64,000 nucleotides of DNA from DASXIF01 sp036498145. Lineage in GTDB: Bacteria > Actinomycetota > Actinomycetes > Mycobacteriales > Jatrophihabitantaceae. Location: contig CAVPSV010000002.1 in NCBI GenBank assembly GCA_963708625.1, forward strand, positions 868,001-932,000, in the 5' to 3' direction. Below, in pieces: positions 26,952-35,155 of this stretch. The notes under the pieces are model-generated. The model was not told the origin of the DNA and ran no database searches. It saw nothing but the letters and a program-made list of their open reading frames with translations. A program made the translations under genes and the position numbers. Every line of letters starts with the position of its first letter. The stretch's first letter is position 1.

Positions 26952-27326
26952 TCAGGATCCGGTAGCCACCTGGTTGTAACTATCGGCCTCGGCGACGTCC
27001 TTCGCGAATCGGCGCGCGATCCAGACCCGCTGGCCCAGTTGATCGCACCGGTACCACATGCCGGTGTGGGGCCCGATGCGCGTAGCACGGGGCACCTCGT
27101 GCAACACCTCGTTCACCTGCGTGACAGTGAAACGCCCGGCACGGCACACGAGTATCCGCCGGTCCGTCACCACGATCACCCGGAAGGCATTGCTGAACAG
27201 GATGATCCAGTAGGAGATCACCGCGAGCCACGGATTCGCCGCTTGCGCCGGAATGACCGCCTGGATGACCTCGCCCGGCTGCAGGAGGTGCGCAGCGTTG
27301 GCGCGGATCTTGTCTCGTATCGCCAT
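26952..27326 (-). CDS. Small membrane-associated protein with a PH-like region
   Basis: A 124-residue protein starting MAIRDKIRANAAHLLQPGEV, with a hydrophobic segment AVISYWIILFSNAFRVIVVT, then TDRRILVCRAGRFTVTQVNE as in bacterial PH-like domains that follow a membrane segment. Similar small proteins occur in actinobacteria without known function. I use ATG at 27326 rather than the longer frame, because family-like sequence starts there and AGAGGAT precedes it. Confidence 0.7.
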   Translation of the reverse strand: MAIRDKIRANAAHLLQPGEVIQAVIPAQAANPWLAVISYWIILFSNAFRVIVVTDRRILVCRAGRFTVTQVNEVLHEVPRATRIGPHTGMWYRCDQLGQRVWIARRFAKDVAEADSYNQVATGS

Positions 27327-27519
27327 GCGGCGCATCCTCTCACTGGCAGACACGCAGTCAAGGGCACTACTCGCCACGTAGCGGCACCCACGCACAGTGC
27401 GCCGGCCACGCACAGAACGATCCGTGGCCTATCCGGTTGTTTGTCACCCCGTCAGCGCCGTTCATTCGGGGCGAATAATCACTCCTGACCCTTATGCCCT
27501 ATGTGAAACGCGAATTCCC

Positions 27520-28536
27520 CTAGTCGCGTCGGGCGGGTAGCACCAGCGGGCGCAACACCGCAATCGCCTGGTCGATGCCTTCGTCGTTTACGTCAAGATG
27601 CGTCACCAGCCGCAGGAACCGCGGACCGAGCGCCGAGACGAGCACACCGCCGGCCGCAGCCTGCCGTGCCACGCTCGGCGCGTCCGCCACGTCGAGCACC
27701 ACGATGTTCGTCGGCACCGTCGCGGGATCGGCACCGAGCGCGTCGGCGAGCCGGCGGGCATGCGCGTGGTCCTCGACCAGCCGCGCCACGTGATGATCCA
27801 GCGCGTATAGGCCGGCCGCGGCGAGAATCCCCACCTGGCGCATGCCCGCGCCGTAGCGCTTGCGCCATACCCGAGCCTGGGCGATGCGCTCGCTGGTGGA
27901 CGCCAGCACCGAACCCACCGGCGCGCCCAGCCCCTTCGACAGGCATACCGACACGGTGTCGAAGCCCGCCGCAAGCTCGGCCAGCGCAGTGCCCGTCGCC
28001 GCGTGGGCGTTCCACAACCGGGCGCCGTCCAGGTGCAACCGCAGCTGGTGCTCGGCAGCCAGCGCTCGGACCGCCTGCACCTGCTCGGCCGGCTGCACCG
28101 TACCGCCGCCGAAGTTGTGGGTGTTCTCCACGGCAATCGCGGCCGTAGACACGAGATACGGGCCGGCATCCGGCGCGATCAGCTCCCGAATCGCCTCGAC
28201 ATCCAACCGGCCACGTTCGGCGCGCCAGGTGCGGAACGTGATACCGGAGAACACCGCGGCGGCGCCGAACTCCGCACGCGCCAGGTGCGCGAGTTGATCG
28301 CACACCAACTCATAGCCCGGCGAGACCAGCAAGCGAATACCCAACTGGTTGCCGAGCGACCCGGATGGCACGAACAACCCAGCCTGTTGCCCGAGCAGCT
28401 CGGCCACCCGACGCTCGAGCTCGACCACGGTCGGGTCCTCGCCATAAACGTCGTCGCCGACCTCGGCCTGCACCATCGCGGCTCGCATTCCCGGCGTCGG
28501 ACGGCTCACGGTGTCCGAGCGCAGATCAACGATCAC
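27520..28536 (-). CDS. ltaE: Low-specificity L-threonine aldolase
   Basis: A 338-residue PLP enzyme splitting threonine to glycine and acetaldehyde. It has the family opening VDLRSDTVSRPTPGMRAAM, GDDVYGEDPTVVELE, FVPSGSLGNQLGIRLL, LHLDGARLWNA and the PLP lysine segment VSVCLSKGLGAPVGSVL. GTG at 28536 overlaps the stop of aroG (GTGA), so it is coupled to the DAHP synthase gene. A longer frame upstream is only the shadow of aroG. Confidence 0.92.
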   Translation of the reverse strand: MIVDLRSDTVSRPTPGMRAAMVQAEVGDDVYGEDPTVVELERRVAELLGQQAGLFVPSGSLGNQLGIRLLVSPGYELVCDQLAHLARAEFGAAAVFSGITFRTWRAERGRLDVEAIRELIAPDAGPYLVSTAAIAVENTHNFGGGTVQPAEQVQAVRALAAEHQLRLHLDGARLWNAHAATGTALAELAAGFDTVSVCLSKGLGAPVGSVLASTSERIAQARVWRKRYGAGMRQVGILAAAGLYALDHHVARLVEDHAHARRLADALGADPATVPTNIVVLDVADAPSVARQAAAGGVLVSALGPRFLRLVTHLDVNDEGIDQAIAVLRPLVLPARRD

Positions 28537-29906
28537 GTGCGCTGCTCGCGGATACGACGTTCGGCAACCAGACGTTCCGCGACCCGGAACGCAAGTTCCA
28601 ACGATTGCTCGATGTTCAGCCGCGGATCGCACGCCGTCTCATAGCGCCGAGAAAGATCGGCCGCAGTCAGTTCCGCGGTGCCACCCATGCACTCGGTCAC
28701 GTCGTCGCCGGTCAGCTCGACATGCAACCCACCTGGATGCGTACCCAACTCGGTGTGCACGTCGAAGAACCCGTCCACCTCGTCCAGAATCCGATCCAAG
28801 TGCCTCGTCTTGACACCCTGCGCCGTCTCCTCCGTGTTGCCGTGCATCGGGTCGCAATGCCACACCACCAGATGCCCGGTCGAGGTCACCTTCTCCACGA
28901 TCGCCGGCAACACATCGCGCACCCTCGTGTTGGACATACGGCTGATGAGCGTGAGCCGCCCAGGCACATTGTCGGGATCCAGCCGCTCCACCAGCTCCGC
29001 GGCGAACTCCGGCGTCGTCGTCGGACCGAGCTTGACGCCGATCGGATTTGCGATGCGCGAGACGAAGTCCAGGTGTGCACCGTCGAGCTGGCGGGTGCGC
29101 TCCCCCACCCAGACGAAGTGACCGGACAGGTCATAGGCGCGCCCGTCCTCGAGCCGGGTCAGCGCGCGTTCGTACTCCAGGATCAGCGCCTCGTGCGACG
29201 CATACAGTTCGACACCCTCCAGTGCCGCGTCGTGCACCCCGCAGGCGCGCATGAACCGCACCGCGCGGTCGATCTCCCCCGCCAGTCGCTCGTAGCGGGT
29301 GCCGGTCTCGGTGGTACGTGCGAACGCTGCGTTCCAGGCGTGCACCCGATCCAGCGCGGCCATGCCGCCGCCGGCGTAGGCGCGCAGCAGGTTCAGCGTG
29401 GACGCGGCGGTCGAGTACGCCTGCAGGATCCGCTGCGGGTCGGGTGTCCGGTCACCGGTCAGGTCATTGACCATGTCGCCGCGGTAGGACAGCCGGCCGG
29501 TCGCGTCGAGCACGGCAGAGCGCGGCTTGGCGTACTGCCCGGCGAGACGGCCCATCTTCACCACCGGCATCGACGCGCCGTAGGTCAGCACCACCGCCAT
29601 CTGCAGCAGCACCCGGACCTTGCCGGCGATGTCGGCCTGCGAACTCGTCAGGAACGTCTCCGCGCAATCGCCGCCCTGCAGCAGGAACGCCTCGCCGCGC
29701 GCCACTGCCGCCAGCCGCTCACGCAGCTGCTCAACCTCGGGTGCGACGACCAGCGGCGGCAGCGCGGCCAGCTTGAGCGCCACCTCGCGCAGCTGCGCAT
29801 CGTCGGGCCATTCCGGCTGCTGCGCCGCCGGCAGGGCCCGCCACGCGTCCAGCCCCAGGCCGTCGGAATCGGGCGGGCTGCCGACGGCATCTTCTCGCGC
29901 GCTCAC
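28533..29906 (-). CDS. aroG: 3-deoxy-7-phosphoheptulonate synthase, class II
   Basis: A 457-residue plant-type DAHP synthase. Visible motifs are AFLLQGGDCAETFLTSSQAD, MVNDLTGDRTPDPQRILQAY, GVHDAALEGVELYASHEALI, HFVWVGERTRQLDGAHLDF and VVWHCDPMHGNTEETAQGVK. In M. tuberculosis the orthologue is inhibited synergistically by aromatic amino acids and partners with chorismate mutase. GTG at 29906 follows TACGCT at leaderless spacing and gives the normal length; ATG at 29939 is an alternative. It duplicates the activity of the class I enzyme at 20.3 kb. Confidence 0.94.
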   Translation of the reverse strand: MSAREDAVGSPPDSDGLGLDAWRALPAAQQPEWPDDAQLREVALKLAALPPLVVAPEVEQLRERLAAVARGEAFLLQGGDCAETFLTSSQADIAGKVRVLLQMAVVLTYGASMPVVKMGRLAGQYAKPRSAVLDATGRLSYRGDMVNDLTGDRTPDPQRILQAYSTAASTLNLLRAYAGGGMAALDRVHAWNAAFARTTETGTRYERLAGEIDRAVRFMRACGVHDAALEGVELYASHEALILEYERALTRLEDGRAYDLSGHFVWVGERTRQLDGAHLDFVSRIANPIGVKLGPTTTPEFAAELVERLDPDNVPGRLTLISRMSNTRVRDVLPAIVEKVTSTGHLVVWHCDPMHGNTEETAQGVKTRHLDRILDEVDGFFDVHTELGTHPGGLHVELTGDDVTECMGGTAELTAADLSRRYETACDPRLNIEQSLELAFRVAERLVAERRIREQRT

Positions 29907-29912
29907 CGGACC

Positions 29913-29918
29913 AGCGTA
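29913..29918 (-). promoter_or_regulatory. -10 element of a probable leaderless aroG promoter
   Basis: TACGCT on the minus strand six bases before the GTG at 29906. Confidence 0.55.
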
Positions 29919-29956
29919 TGCGGCGGCCACCAACGGCATTGGCCGGTGCTGACCGG

Positions 29957-30994
29957 TCAGCCGAAGAAGACCTCGGACTCCGCGTACAGCTCGGGCGTAA
30001 CGGTCTTGAGGGTCTCGGTGGCGGCGGACAGCGGCACCCGCACGATCTGGGTGCCGCGCAGGGCGACCATCATGCCCCAGTCGCCGTCGTTGGCCGCGTC
30101 GATCGCGTGCAGACCGAAGCGCGTGGCCAGCACCCGGTCGAACGCCGACGGCGTGCCGCCGCGCTGGATGTGCCCCAACACCGTGGTGCGGGCCTCCTTG
30201 CCGGTCTGCTTCTCGATGTGTCCGGCCAACCACTCGCCGATACCACCGAGACGCACGTGCCCGAACGCGTCCAGCCCCTTGTCCAAGCCCTGGTTGACCG
30301 CTGCGTTCTCCCCGCCGTCCGGGGTGGCTCCCTCGGCCACCACGATGATCGGCGCGTAGTGCGACTGGAAGCGGCTCTCCACGTACGCGCAAACACGTTC
30401 CAGCGAGAACGGCTGCTCCGGGATGAGGATGACGTTGGCACCGCCGGCCAAACCGGCATGCAGCGCGATCCACCCGGCATGGCGGCCCATCACCTCGACG
30501 ATGAGCGCGCGGTGGTGCGACTCGGCCGTCGTGTGCAGGCGGTCGATCGCCTCCATCGCGATATTCACCGCGGTGTCGAAGCCGAAGGTGTAATCGGTCG
30601 CGTTGAGATCGTTGTCGATCGTCTTCGGGACGCCGACAACGCTCACCCCGAGCCCGCCCAGCTTGGTCGCGACGCCGAGGGTGTCCTCGCCCCCGATGGC
30701 GATCAGCGCGTCCACGTTTAGGTTGTGCAGGTTCTCGCGAATGCGATCGACGCCGCCGTCGATCCCGAACGGGTTGGTGCGCGATGAACCCAGGATGGTG
30801 CCGCCTCGCGGCAGAATGCCGCGTACCTCAGGCACGCCGAGTGGCATCGTGATGTTCTCCAGCGGGCCCTTCCAGCCGTCGCGGAAGCCGACGAATTCAT
30901 GCCCGTAGATACCGATGCCCTTGCGCACGATGGCCCGTATGACCGCGTTCAGCCCCGGGCAGTCGCCACCGCCCGTGAGTACCCCGATGCGCAT
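29957..30994 (-). CDS. pfkA: 6-phosphofructokinase with pyrophosphate-type active-site residues
   Basis: A 345-residue PFK-A family enzyme. It has the N-terminal MRIGVLTGGGDCPGLNAVIR, the catalytic PKTIDNDL loop (Asp127) and MGRHAGWIALHAGL. The phosphoryl-donor positions are Asp104 in IGGEDTLG and Lys124 in VPKTIDND. ATP enzymes of the E. coli type have Gly at both; Asp104 with Lys124 is the pattern of pyrophosphate-dependent actinobacterial PFKs. I therefore predict a reversible PPi-dependent enzyme. ATG at 30994 has GAAGGGA upstream. The gene follows the exoribonuclease gene on the same strand. Confidence 0.92.
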   Translation of the reverse strand: MRIGVLTGGGDCPGLNAVIRAIVRKGIGIYGHEFVGFRDGWKGPLENITMPLGVPEVRGILPRGGTILGSSRTNPFGIDGGVDRIRENLHNLNVDALIAIGGEDTLGVATKLGGLGVSVVGVPKTIDNDLNATDYTFGFDTAVNIAMEAIDRLHTTAESHHRALIVEVMGRHAGWIALHAGLAGGANVILIPEQPFSLERVCAYVESRFQSHYAPIIVVAEGATPDGGENAAVNQGLDKGLDAFGHVRLGGIGEWLAGHIEKQTGKEARTTVLGHIQRGGTPSAFDRVLATRFGLHAIDAANDGDWGMMVALRGTQIVRVPLSAATETLKTVTPELYAESEVFFG

Positions 30995-31068
30995 CGCCGT
31001 CGTCCCTTCCACGCTTCCGCCAGCTCGACGAGCCAGCCGAACCCGACTCGCCAACCCTAGTGCGGCGC

Positions 31069-31575
31069 CTAGCTGCCGTTCGCCGACGGCATCGCATCGG
31101 TCAGCTGCGCGAGGGCCTGCCAGCGCGCCAGGTTGTGCCGCGCATCGGCCAGCGCGTCGTGCTGGTCCGGCGGTGCGGGTGGCAGCGGTGGCGAACCGGT
31201 GTCCTCCCAGCGTTGCCGCAGCTCGTGCGTGAAGCGTGGTATGGCGCGGGGCAGCTTGCGCATGTCACCCCACAGCTGACCGAGCGATACGTGGTCGTAG
31301 CCGGCCATCCAGGCCCACAACTCGACCGGCTCGTCCCGTTCGGTCAGGAACGCAAGCAGATCGGTGCGGATTTGTTCGAGTGAGCGCCACGCCCCGTCGC
31401 CAGGTGGCGGCAACTTGTCCAACACGTTGCGCCGGACCCAGTCGATCGCCTTGGCCGGATCGAACTCGGTGGAGACCGCGTAGAACTCGCGCCCGTCTTC
31501 GCCGACCACGCCGATGGACACGAGATCGATCGTGCGGCCGTCCTCGATGAACTCGCAGTCGTAGAAGTACCGCAC
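31069..31575 (-). CDS. 3'-5' exoribonuclease, Rv2179c (RNase AS) family
   Basis: A 168-residue DEDD-type nuclease. It opens MRYFYDCEFIEDGRTIDLVS with the first catalytic Asp and Glu, has ELWAWMAGYDHVSLGQLWG in the middle and DQHDALADARHNLARWQAL with the last acidic and His residues. In M. tuberculosis the orthologue degrades adenylate-containing RNA, as I recall. It starts three bases after the acyltransferase stop and is followed by pfkA. Confidence 0.9.
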   Translation of the reverse strand: MRYFYDCEFIEDGRTIDLVSIGVVGEDGREFYAVSTEFDPAKAIDWVRRNVLDKLPPPGDGAWRSLEQIRTDLLAFLTERDEPVELWAWMAGYDHVSLGQLWGDMRKLPRAIPRFTHELRQRWEDTGSPPLPPAPPDQHDALADARHNLARWQALAQLTDAMPSANGS

Positions 31576-31578
31576 CGG

Positions 31579-32361
31579 CTAGGACGCCCGGGTGTCCGGC
31601 ACTCGATCGGAGAGCTCACGGACATCATCGGCGTCGCGCTCGCCGGTCGGTGCCTCGTGCGGCGCGCCGAACGCCTGTTGCTTGCCTTCGGACCTCTTCA
31701 CCTTCGCGGCGTACTTGTCGACGTACTCCTGGCCGGAAAGCTCCATCAGTTCGTACATGATCTCGTCGGTCATCGACCGCTCGACGAACCGGTCACCGGC
31801 CATGCCCTCGTAGCGCGAGAAGTCCAGCGGCTTTCCGAACCGCACACCCGGACGGGGTCGCAGCTTGGGAAACATCCGCCCAGCAGGCTGGATCACGTCG
31901 GTATTCACCATGGCGCACGGGATCACCACCGCGCCGGATTCCAGCGCCATCCGGGCCACGCCGGTCTTGCCGCGGTAGAGCCGCCCATCCGGCGACCGCG
32001 TGCCCTCGGGGTAAATACCCAGCAGCTTGCCCTCGCGCAGCACGCGCACGCCGGTCGTCAGCGCCGCGCGGGAGGCGTCCGCGTCGGACCTGTCGATGGG
32101 CACCTGGCCCACTCCGGCGAAGAACATCCGGGAGAAGAACCCTTTGATGCCGGGCGTGGTGAAGTACTCGGACTTCGCCAGGAAGGTGACCTTCCGCGGC
32201 ACCATCACCGGCATGAAGAAGGAGTCACAGAACGACAGGTGATTGCTGGCCAGAATCGCCGGCCCGTCGCTCGGGATGTTGTCGAGACCCTCGACCCGCG
32301 GCCGCCACAGCCCACGCAGGAACGGCCCGATGAGCACGAATTTCGCGAGCCAATAGAACAC
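31579..32361 (-). CDS. 1-acyl-sn-glycerol-3-phosphate acyltransferase family protein (Rv2182c-like)
   Basis: A 260-residue membrane-associated acyltransferase of phospholipid synthesis. It starts VFYWLAKFVLIGPFLRGLW and contains the HX4D active site NHLSFCDSFF, GVGQVPIDRS, the YPEGTRSPDGRLYRGKTG substrate motif and VVIPCAMVNT. The C-terminal 40 residues are charged. GTG at 32361 is selected because homologues start here; the longer frame upstream is antisense to the hydrolase gene. It heads a probable operon with the exoribonuclease and pfkA. Confidence 0.88.
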   Translation of the reverse strand: MFYWLAKFVLIGPFLRGLWRPRVEGLDNIPSDGPAILASNHLSFCDSFFMPVMVPRKVTFLAKSEYFTTPGIKGFFSRMFFAGVGQVPIDRSDADASRAALTTGVRVLREGKLLGIYPEGTRSPDGRLYRGKTGVARMALESGAVVIPCAMVNTDVIQPAGRMFPKLRPRPGVRFGKPLDFSRYEGMAGDRFVERSMTDEIMYELMELSGQEYVDKYAAKVKRSEGKQQAFGAPHEAPTGERDADDVRELSDRVPDTRAS

Positions 32362-32493
32362 GCGGAGAATTCTCCCATTTCCTCGGCGGTCCTTCCGACA
32401 GTAGTGCCGGGCTCGCCACTGCGAAACCCCGCCGGCACGGTGGAGGATGATGGGGCGACGAAGATCGCAGCCGGGCTGAGAGGGACCAAGCCA

Positions 32494-33270
32494 GTGACCG
32501 TGCACGCTCCCGACGCCGAGCCGTTCGCCGCCGACGGTGGACCGGTCGGCGTCGTCCTCAGCCACGGCTTCACCGGGACACCGGCGAGCGTCCGTGCATG
32601 GGCACAGCACCTCGCCGACGCCGGCTACAGCGTCCGGTTGCCGCTGCTGCCCGGCCACGGCAGCACCTGGCGGGACACCAACCGCACCCGGTGGACGGAC
32701 TGGTACGGCGCGGTGGAGCACGCTTATGACGAACTCGCGGCGCGCTGCAGCACCGTCTTCGCCGGCGGCTTGTCCATGGGTGCCACGCTGGTCACCCGGC
32801 TCGCCGAGGTAAAGGGCAATGGGATCACCGGCCTGATCCTGGTGAACCCCAGCTACGGCACGGAACGGCTCGACGCGAAGTTCGCGCCGTACATCTCCTG
32901 GCTGGTGAAGTCACGTCCGTCGATCGGCGGCGACGTGAAGAAGCCCGGCGTGGTCGAACCGGCCTACGACCGCACCCCGGTGGTGGCGTTCGCGTCGCTG
33001 CAGCGGTTGTGGAAAGTCACCGTCGCCGACATGGACCGGCTCCGCGCACCGGTGCTGATGTTCCGTAGTCGCGAAGATCACGTCGTCGAGCCGCTGTCGG
33101 CACGCCTGCTCACCGCGGGCGCCACCAGCGCCTCGGTGCGCGAAGTGATTCTCGAGAACAGCTATCACGTGGCCACGCTCGACAACGACGCGCCGGAAAT
33201 TTTCGACGGGTCGGTGGCATTCATCAGCCAGCACATCCGCGCGAGCGAGGGCGAGGCCGCGACGCAGTGA
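32494..33270 (+). CDS. Alpha/beta hydrolase (esterase/lipase family)
   Basis: A 258-residue hydrolase with VVLSHGFTGTPASVRAWAQH (oxyanion region), the nucleophile elbow GGLSMGATLV, and late acid and histidine positions in SREDHVVEPLSAR and NSYHVATLDND. It resembles carboxylesterases and monoacylglycerol-lipase-like enzymes; the substrate is unknown. GTG at 32494 is supported by GAGAGGGACC upstream. The stop overlaps the next gene (GTGA), and the acyltransferase gene is divergent. Confidence 0.87.
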   Translation: MTVHAPDAEPFAADGGPVGVVLSHGFTGTPASVRAWAQHLADAGYSVRLPLLPGHGSTWRDTNRTRWTDWYGAVEHAYDELAARCSTVFAGGLSMGATLVTRLAEVKGNGITGLILVNPSYGTERLDAKFAPYISWLVKSRPSIGGDVKKPGVVEPAYDRTPVVAFASLQRLWKVTVADMDRLRAPVLMFRSREDHVVEPLSARLLTAGATSASVREVILENSYHVATLDNDAPEIFDGSVAFISQHIRASEGEAATQ

Positions 33271-33965
33271 CCGGCGGGATCCGTCCCGACAGCGGAGCCG
33301 ATGGCATCCGCCGGATCGACAACGGCCTGGTGGCTCCGACCTACGTCCCGCTCACGGATGTAGAGCCAGACCTCGGCCGCCAATTGCTGGACATGCTCGG
33401 CCGCGCACGTATCGCCGCCTATCTCGCCCCGCCGCCGGCCGCATCCGACGGGCGCCAGCGCCTGTTCGTCGCGGCCGAAGAGCGAGCCGACGCGCGGACC
33501 ATCGTCGCCGCGGCCGTACGCGGTGCCGAGGACGTCGCCGCCTCGCGGTCGCAGGACGACCCGCTCGCCGGCGTGGACACCGACGCGGCCTTCTCGGAGC
33601 TGATCGCGGACTGGCACGTCGACACCGTGCGAGCCATTCGCGACGCCGAACGTGACCTGCGACGCGAGGACGCCGACTGGCGCGAGCGGCTGGTGCGGCC
33701 GGCGGCCGGGCCGGACTGGCTCGACGAAGACCACTACGTGCCGCCACCGCCACCGCCACTGCCTCGGCTTTCTGCGCCGACCATCGGCGCGATGCTGCTG
33801 ATGGCGGCCTCGGTCTTCCTGCTGATCGCCGGCGGCGCGTTGGGCCTGGACACCCAGATTTCGATGCTGCTCGGTGTGGCCGGAGTGCTCACCGGGGGCT
33901 GGATCCTGTTCTCTCGCCTGCACGACCGTCCCGAGGACGACGACGACGACGGTGCGGTCATCTAG
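33267..33965 (+). CDS. Conserved actinobacterial membrane protein (DUF308-like)
   Basis: A 232-residue protein. The N-terminal half is soluble and acidic and includes VEPDLGRQLLDMLGRARIAA. A proline stretch (PPPPPPLP) precedes two C-terminal membrane helices (GAMLLMAASVFLLIAGGALG and MLLGVAGVLTGGWILF), and the tail is Asp-rich. The pattern fits a DUF308-domain-containing conserved protein of unknown function. It is translationally coupled to the hydrolase gene. Confidence 0.75.
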   Translation: MTGGIRPDSGADGIRRIDNGLVAPTYVPLTDVEPDLGRQLLDMLGRARIAAYLAPPPAASDGRQRLFVAAEERADARTIVAAAVRGAEDVAASRSQDDPLAGVDTDAAFSELIADWHVDTVRAIRDAERDLRREDADWRERLVRPAAGPDWLDEDHYVPPPPPPLPRLSAPTIGAMLLMAASVFLLIAGGALGLDTQISMLLGVAGVLTGGWILFSRLHDRPEDDDDDGAVI

Positions 33966-34116
33966 TCAGGCGTGCGCGCAACGGCAAGCAGTCGTGCAGG
34001 TGAACGACCGCGAATGTTCGCCGACACGACATGTAGTCGCGCCCGATTCGTCACTACTGCTGCGGAGCCTCGATAAGGACGGCGCAGCAGCGACGCCGGT
34101 CAGGAGACGCGAGCAC

Positions 34117-34368
34117 ATGTTGAACGCACACAGCCCGACCAGCCCGGAGACCGTCTTCTCGCTGTGGTGCCGGCTCACCGGCACCGAGCCCACCGAGTTC
34201 TCGACCGAGGAGAAGCACGCGTTCCTGGCCCGCCCACAGGTTCCCGAACTTGCCGCGCTGCCGTTCGAGGTGTTGCTCGACGCCGGCATCTCGGCCGCGA
34301 AGCACGCGACCCTGCCGCTGGAGCACTGGCTGAGCGCCGCGCAGGCCCTTCGCCCCGCGGTTACCTGA
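34117..34368 (+). CDS. Hypothetical 83-residue protein
   Basis: A short acidic frame, MLNAHSPTSPETVFSLWCRL, then TEFSTEEKHAFLARPQVPEL and LLDAGISAAKHATLPLEHWL. The codon use and composition look like a real protein. AGGAGA lies about ten bases before the ATG. I do not recognise it. Confidence 0.55.
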   Translation: MLNAHSPTSPETVFSLWCRLTGTEPTEFSTEEKHAFLARPQVPELAALPFEVLLDAGISAAKHATLPLEHWLSAAQALRPAVT

Positions 34369-34411
34369 GCCGATCCATCGCAGGCACGTTCGGCGAACTC
34401 GGATTGCTTCG

Positions 34412-35155
34412 CTATGCCGCCGGCACGTCGACTTCCACCTCCACCAGCACCGGCAGATGATCGCTGGCGGCCGCCGCGTCCGGATGCTCGATGACCTCGA
34501 TCGCATTGATGCGCAGCCGAGGGTCTACGAAGATGCCATCGATCGTCTGCCGCGGCTCGCGTGCCGGCGAGGTGAACGGCACCGGCGGTGGTCCTGCGGT
34601 ATACGCGTCCACCCAGTGCTCGGCGAGCGCGGACCACACTGCCGAGCCCGGATGATCGTTGATATCACCGGCCACGATCACCGGGACGTCCGCCGGTACG
34701 TGCTGCTCGATCGCCGCATGCAACTCGGCAACGTGCCGCAGCCGCGGCTCCGGCTTGAGATCCAAATGCGTCCCGGCAACCGCGAACGGCGCCCCGCCGC
34801 GGCTGAGCACCGCGATGCTGGTGCCGCGGCGATGCATTCCCGGGTCCGCGCTGAACCGCACATCCGCGGTAGCGAGCACATCGACGGCCAAGGTGGACAG
34901 GATCAGATTCGCCCCGGCGGAACGGCCGCCGCCGACTACCACCAGGCCACTGGTGCGCGCCAGCGCAGCACACTTCGACCGCCACCGCAGCAACCGCGGC
35001 GCCTCCTGGATGCACACGACGTCCGGACGCGCGGAACGGATCACCCGCGCCACTGCGGCGCGATCGTCGCGCATGGACCGCACGTTGTACGAGAGCACGC
35101 GCACGACGATCGATCGCGGCGCGGGCGCAACGCCGTCGGTGCGCGGGTCGGTCAC
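34412..35155 (-). CDS. Endonuclease/exonuclease/phosphatase (EEP) family protein
   Basis: A 247-residue metal-dependent phosphodiesterase-fold protein. The EEP motifs are VLSYNVRSMRDDRAAVARVI (Asn), DVVCIQEAPRLLR (catalytic Glu), VAGTHLDLKP, VIVAGDINDHPGS (Asp/Asn) and AAASDHLPVLVEVEV (C-terminal Asp-His). Substrates of this superfamily range from DNA to phospholipids. GTG at 35155 overlaps the glucokinase stop, placing it last in a chain of five overlapping genes. Confidence 0.87.
   Translation of the reverse strand: MTDPRTDGVAPAPRSIVVRVLSYNVRSMRDDRAAVARVIRSARPDVVCIQEAPRLLRWRSKCAALARTSGLVVVGGGRSAGANLILSTLAVDVLATADVRFSADPGMHRRGTSIAVLSRGGAPFAVAGTHLDLKPEPRLRHVAELHAAIEQHVPADVPVIVAGDINDHPGSAVWSALAEHWVDAYTAGPPPVPFTSPAREPRQTIDGIFVDPRLRINAIEVIEHPDAAAASDHLPVLVEVEVDVPAA

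Noticed and set aside
27464..27476. Small palindrome ATTCGGGGCGAAT as a terminator for ltaE
   Set aside because: The stem is only five base pairs with no GC-rich extension or T run; too weak to call.
28365..30359. A 664-codon open frame on the plus strand across aroG and pfkA
   Set aside because: It is antisense to two clear enzymes, rich in Arg, His and Gln, and has no recognisable motif. Long antisense frames are expected at this GC content.
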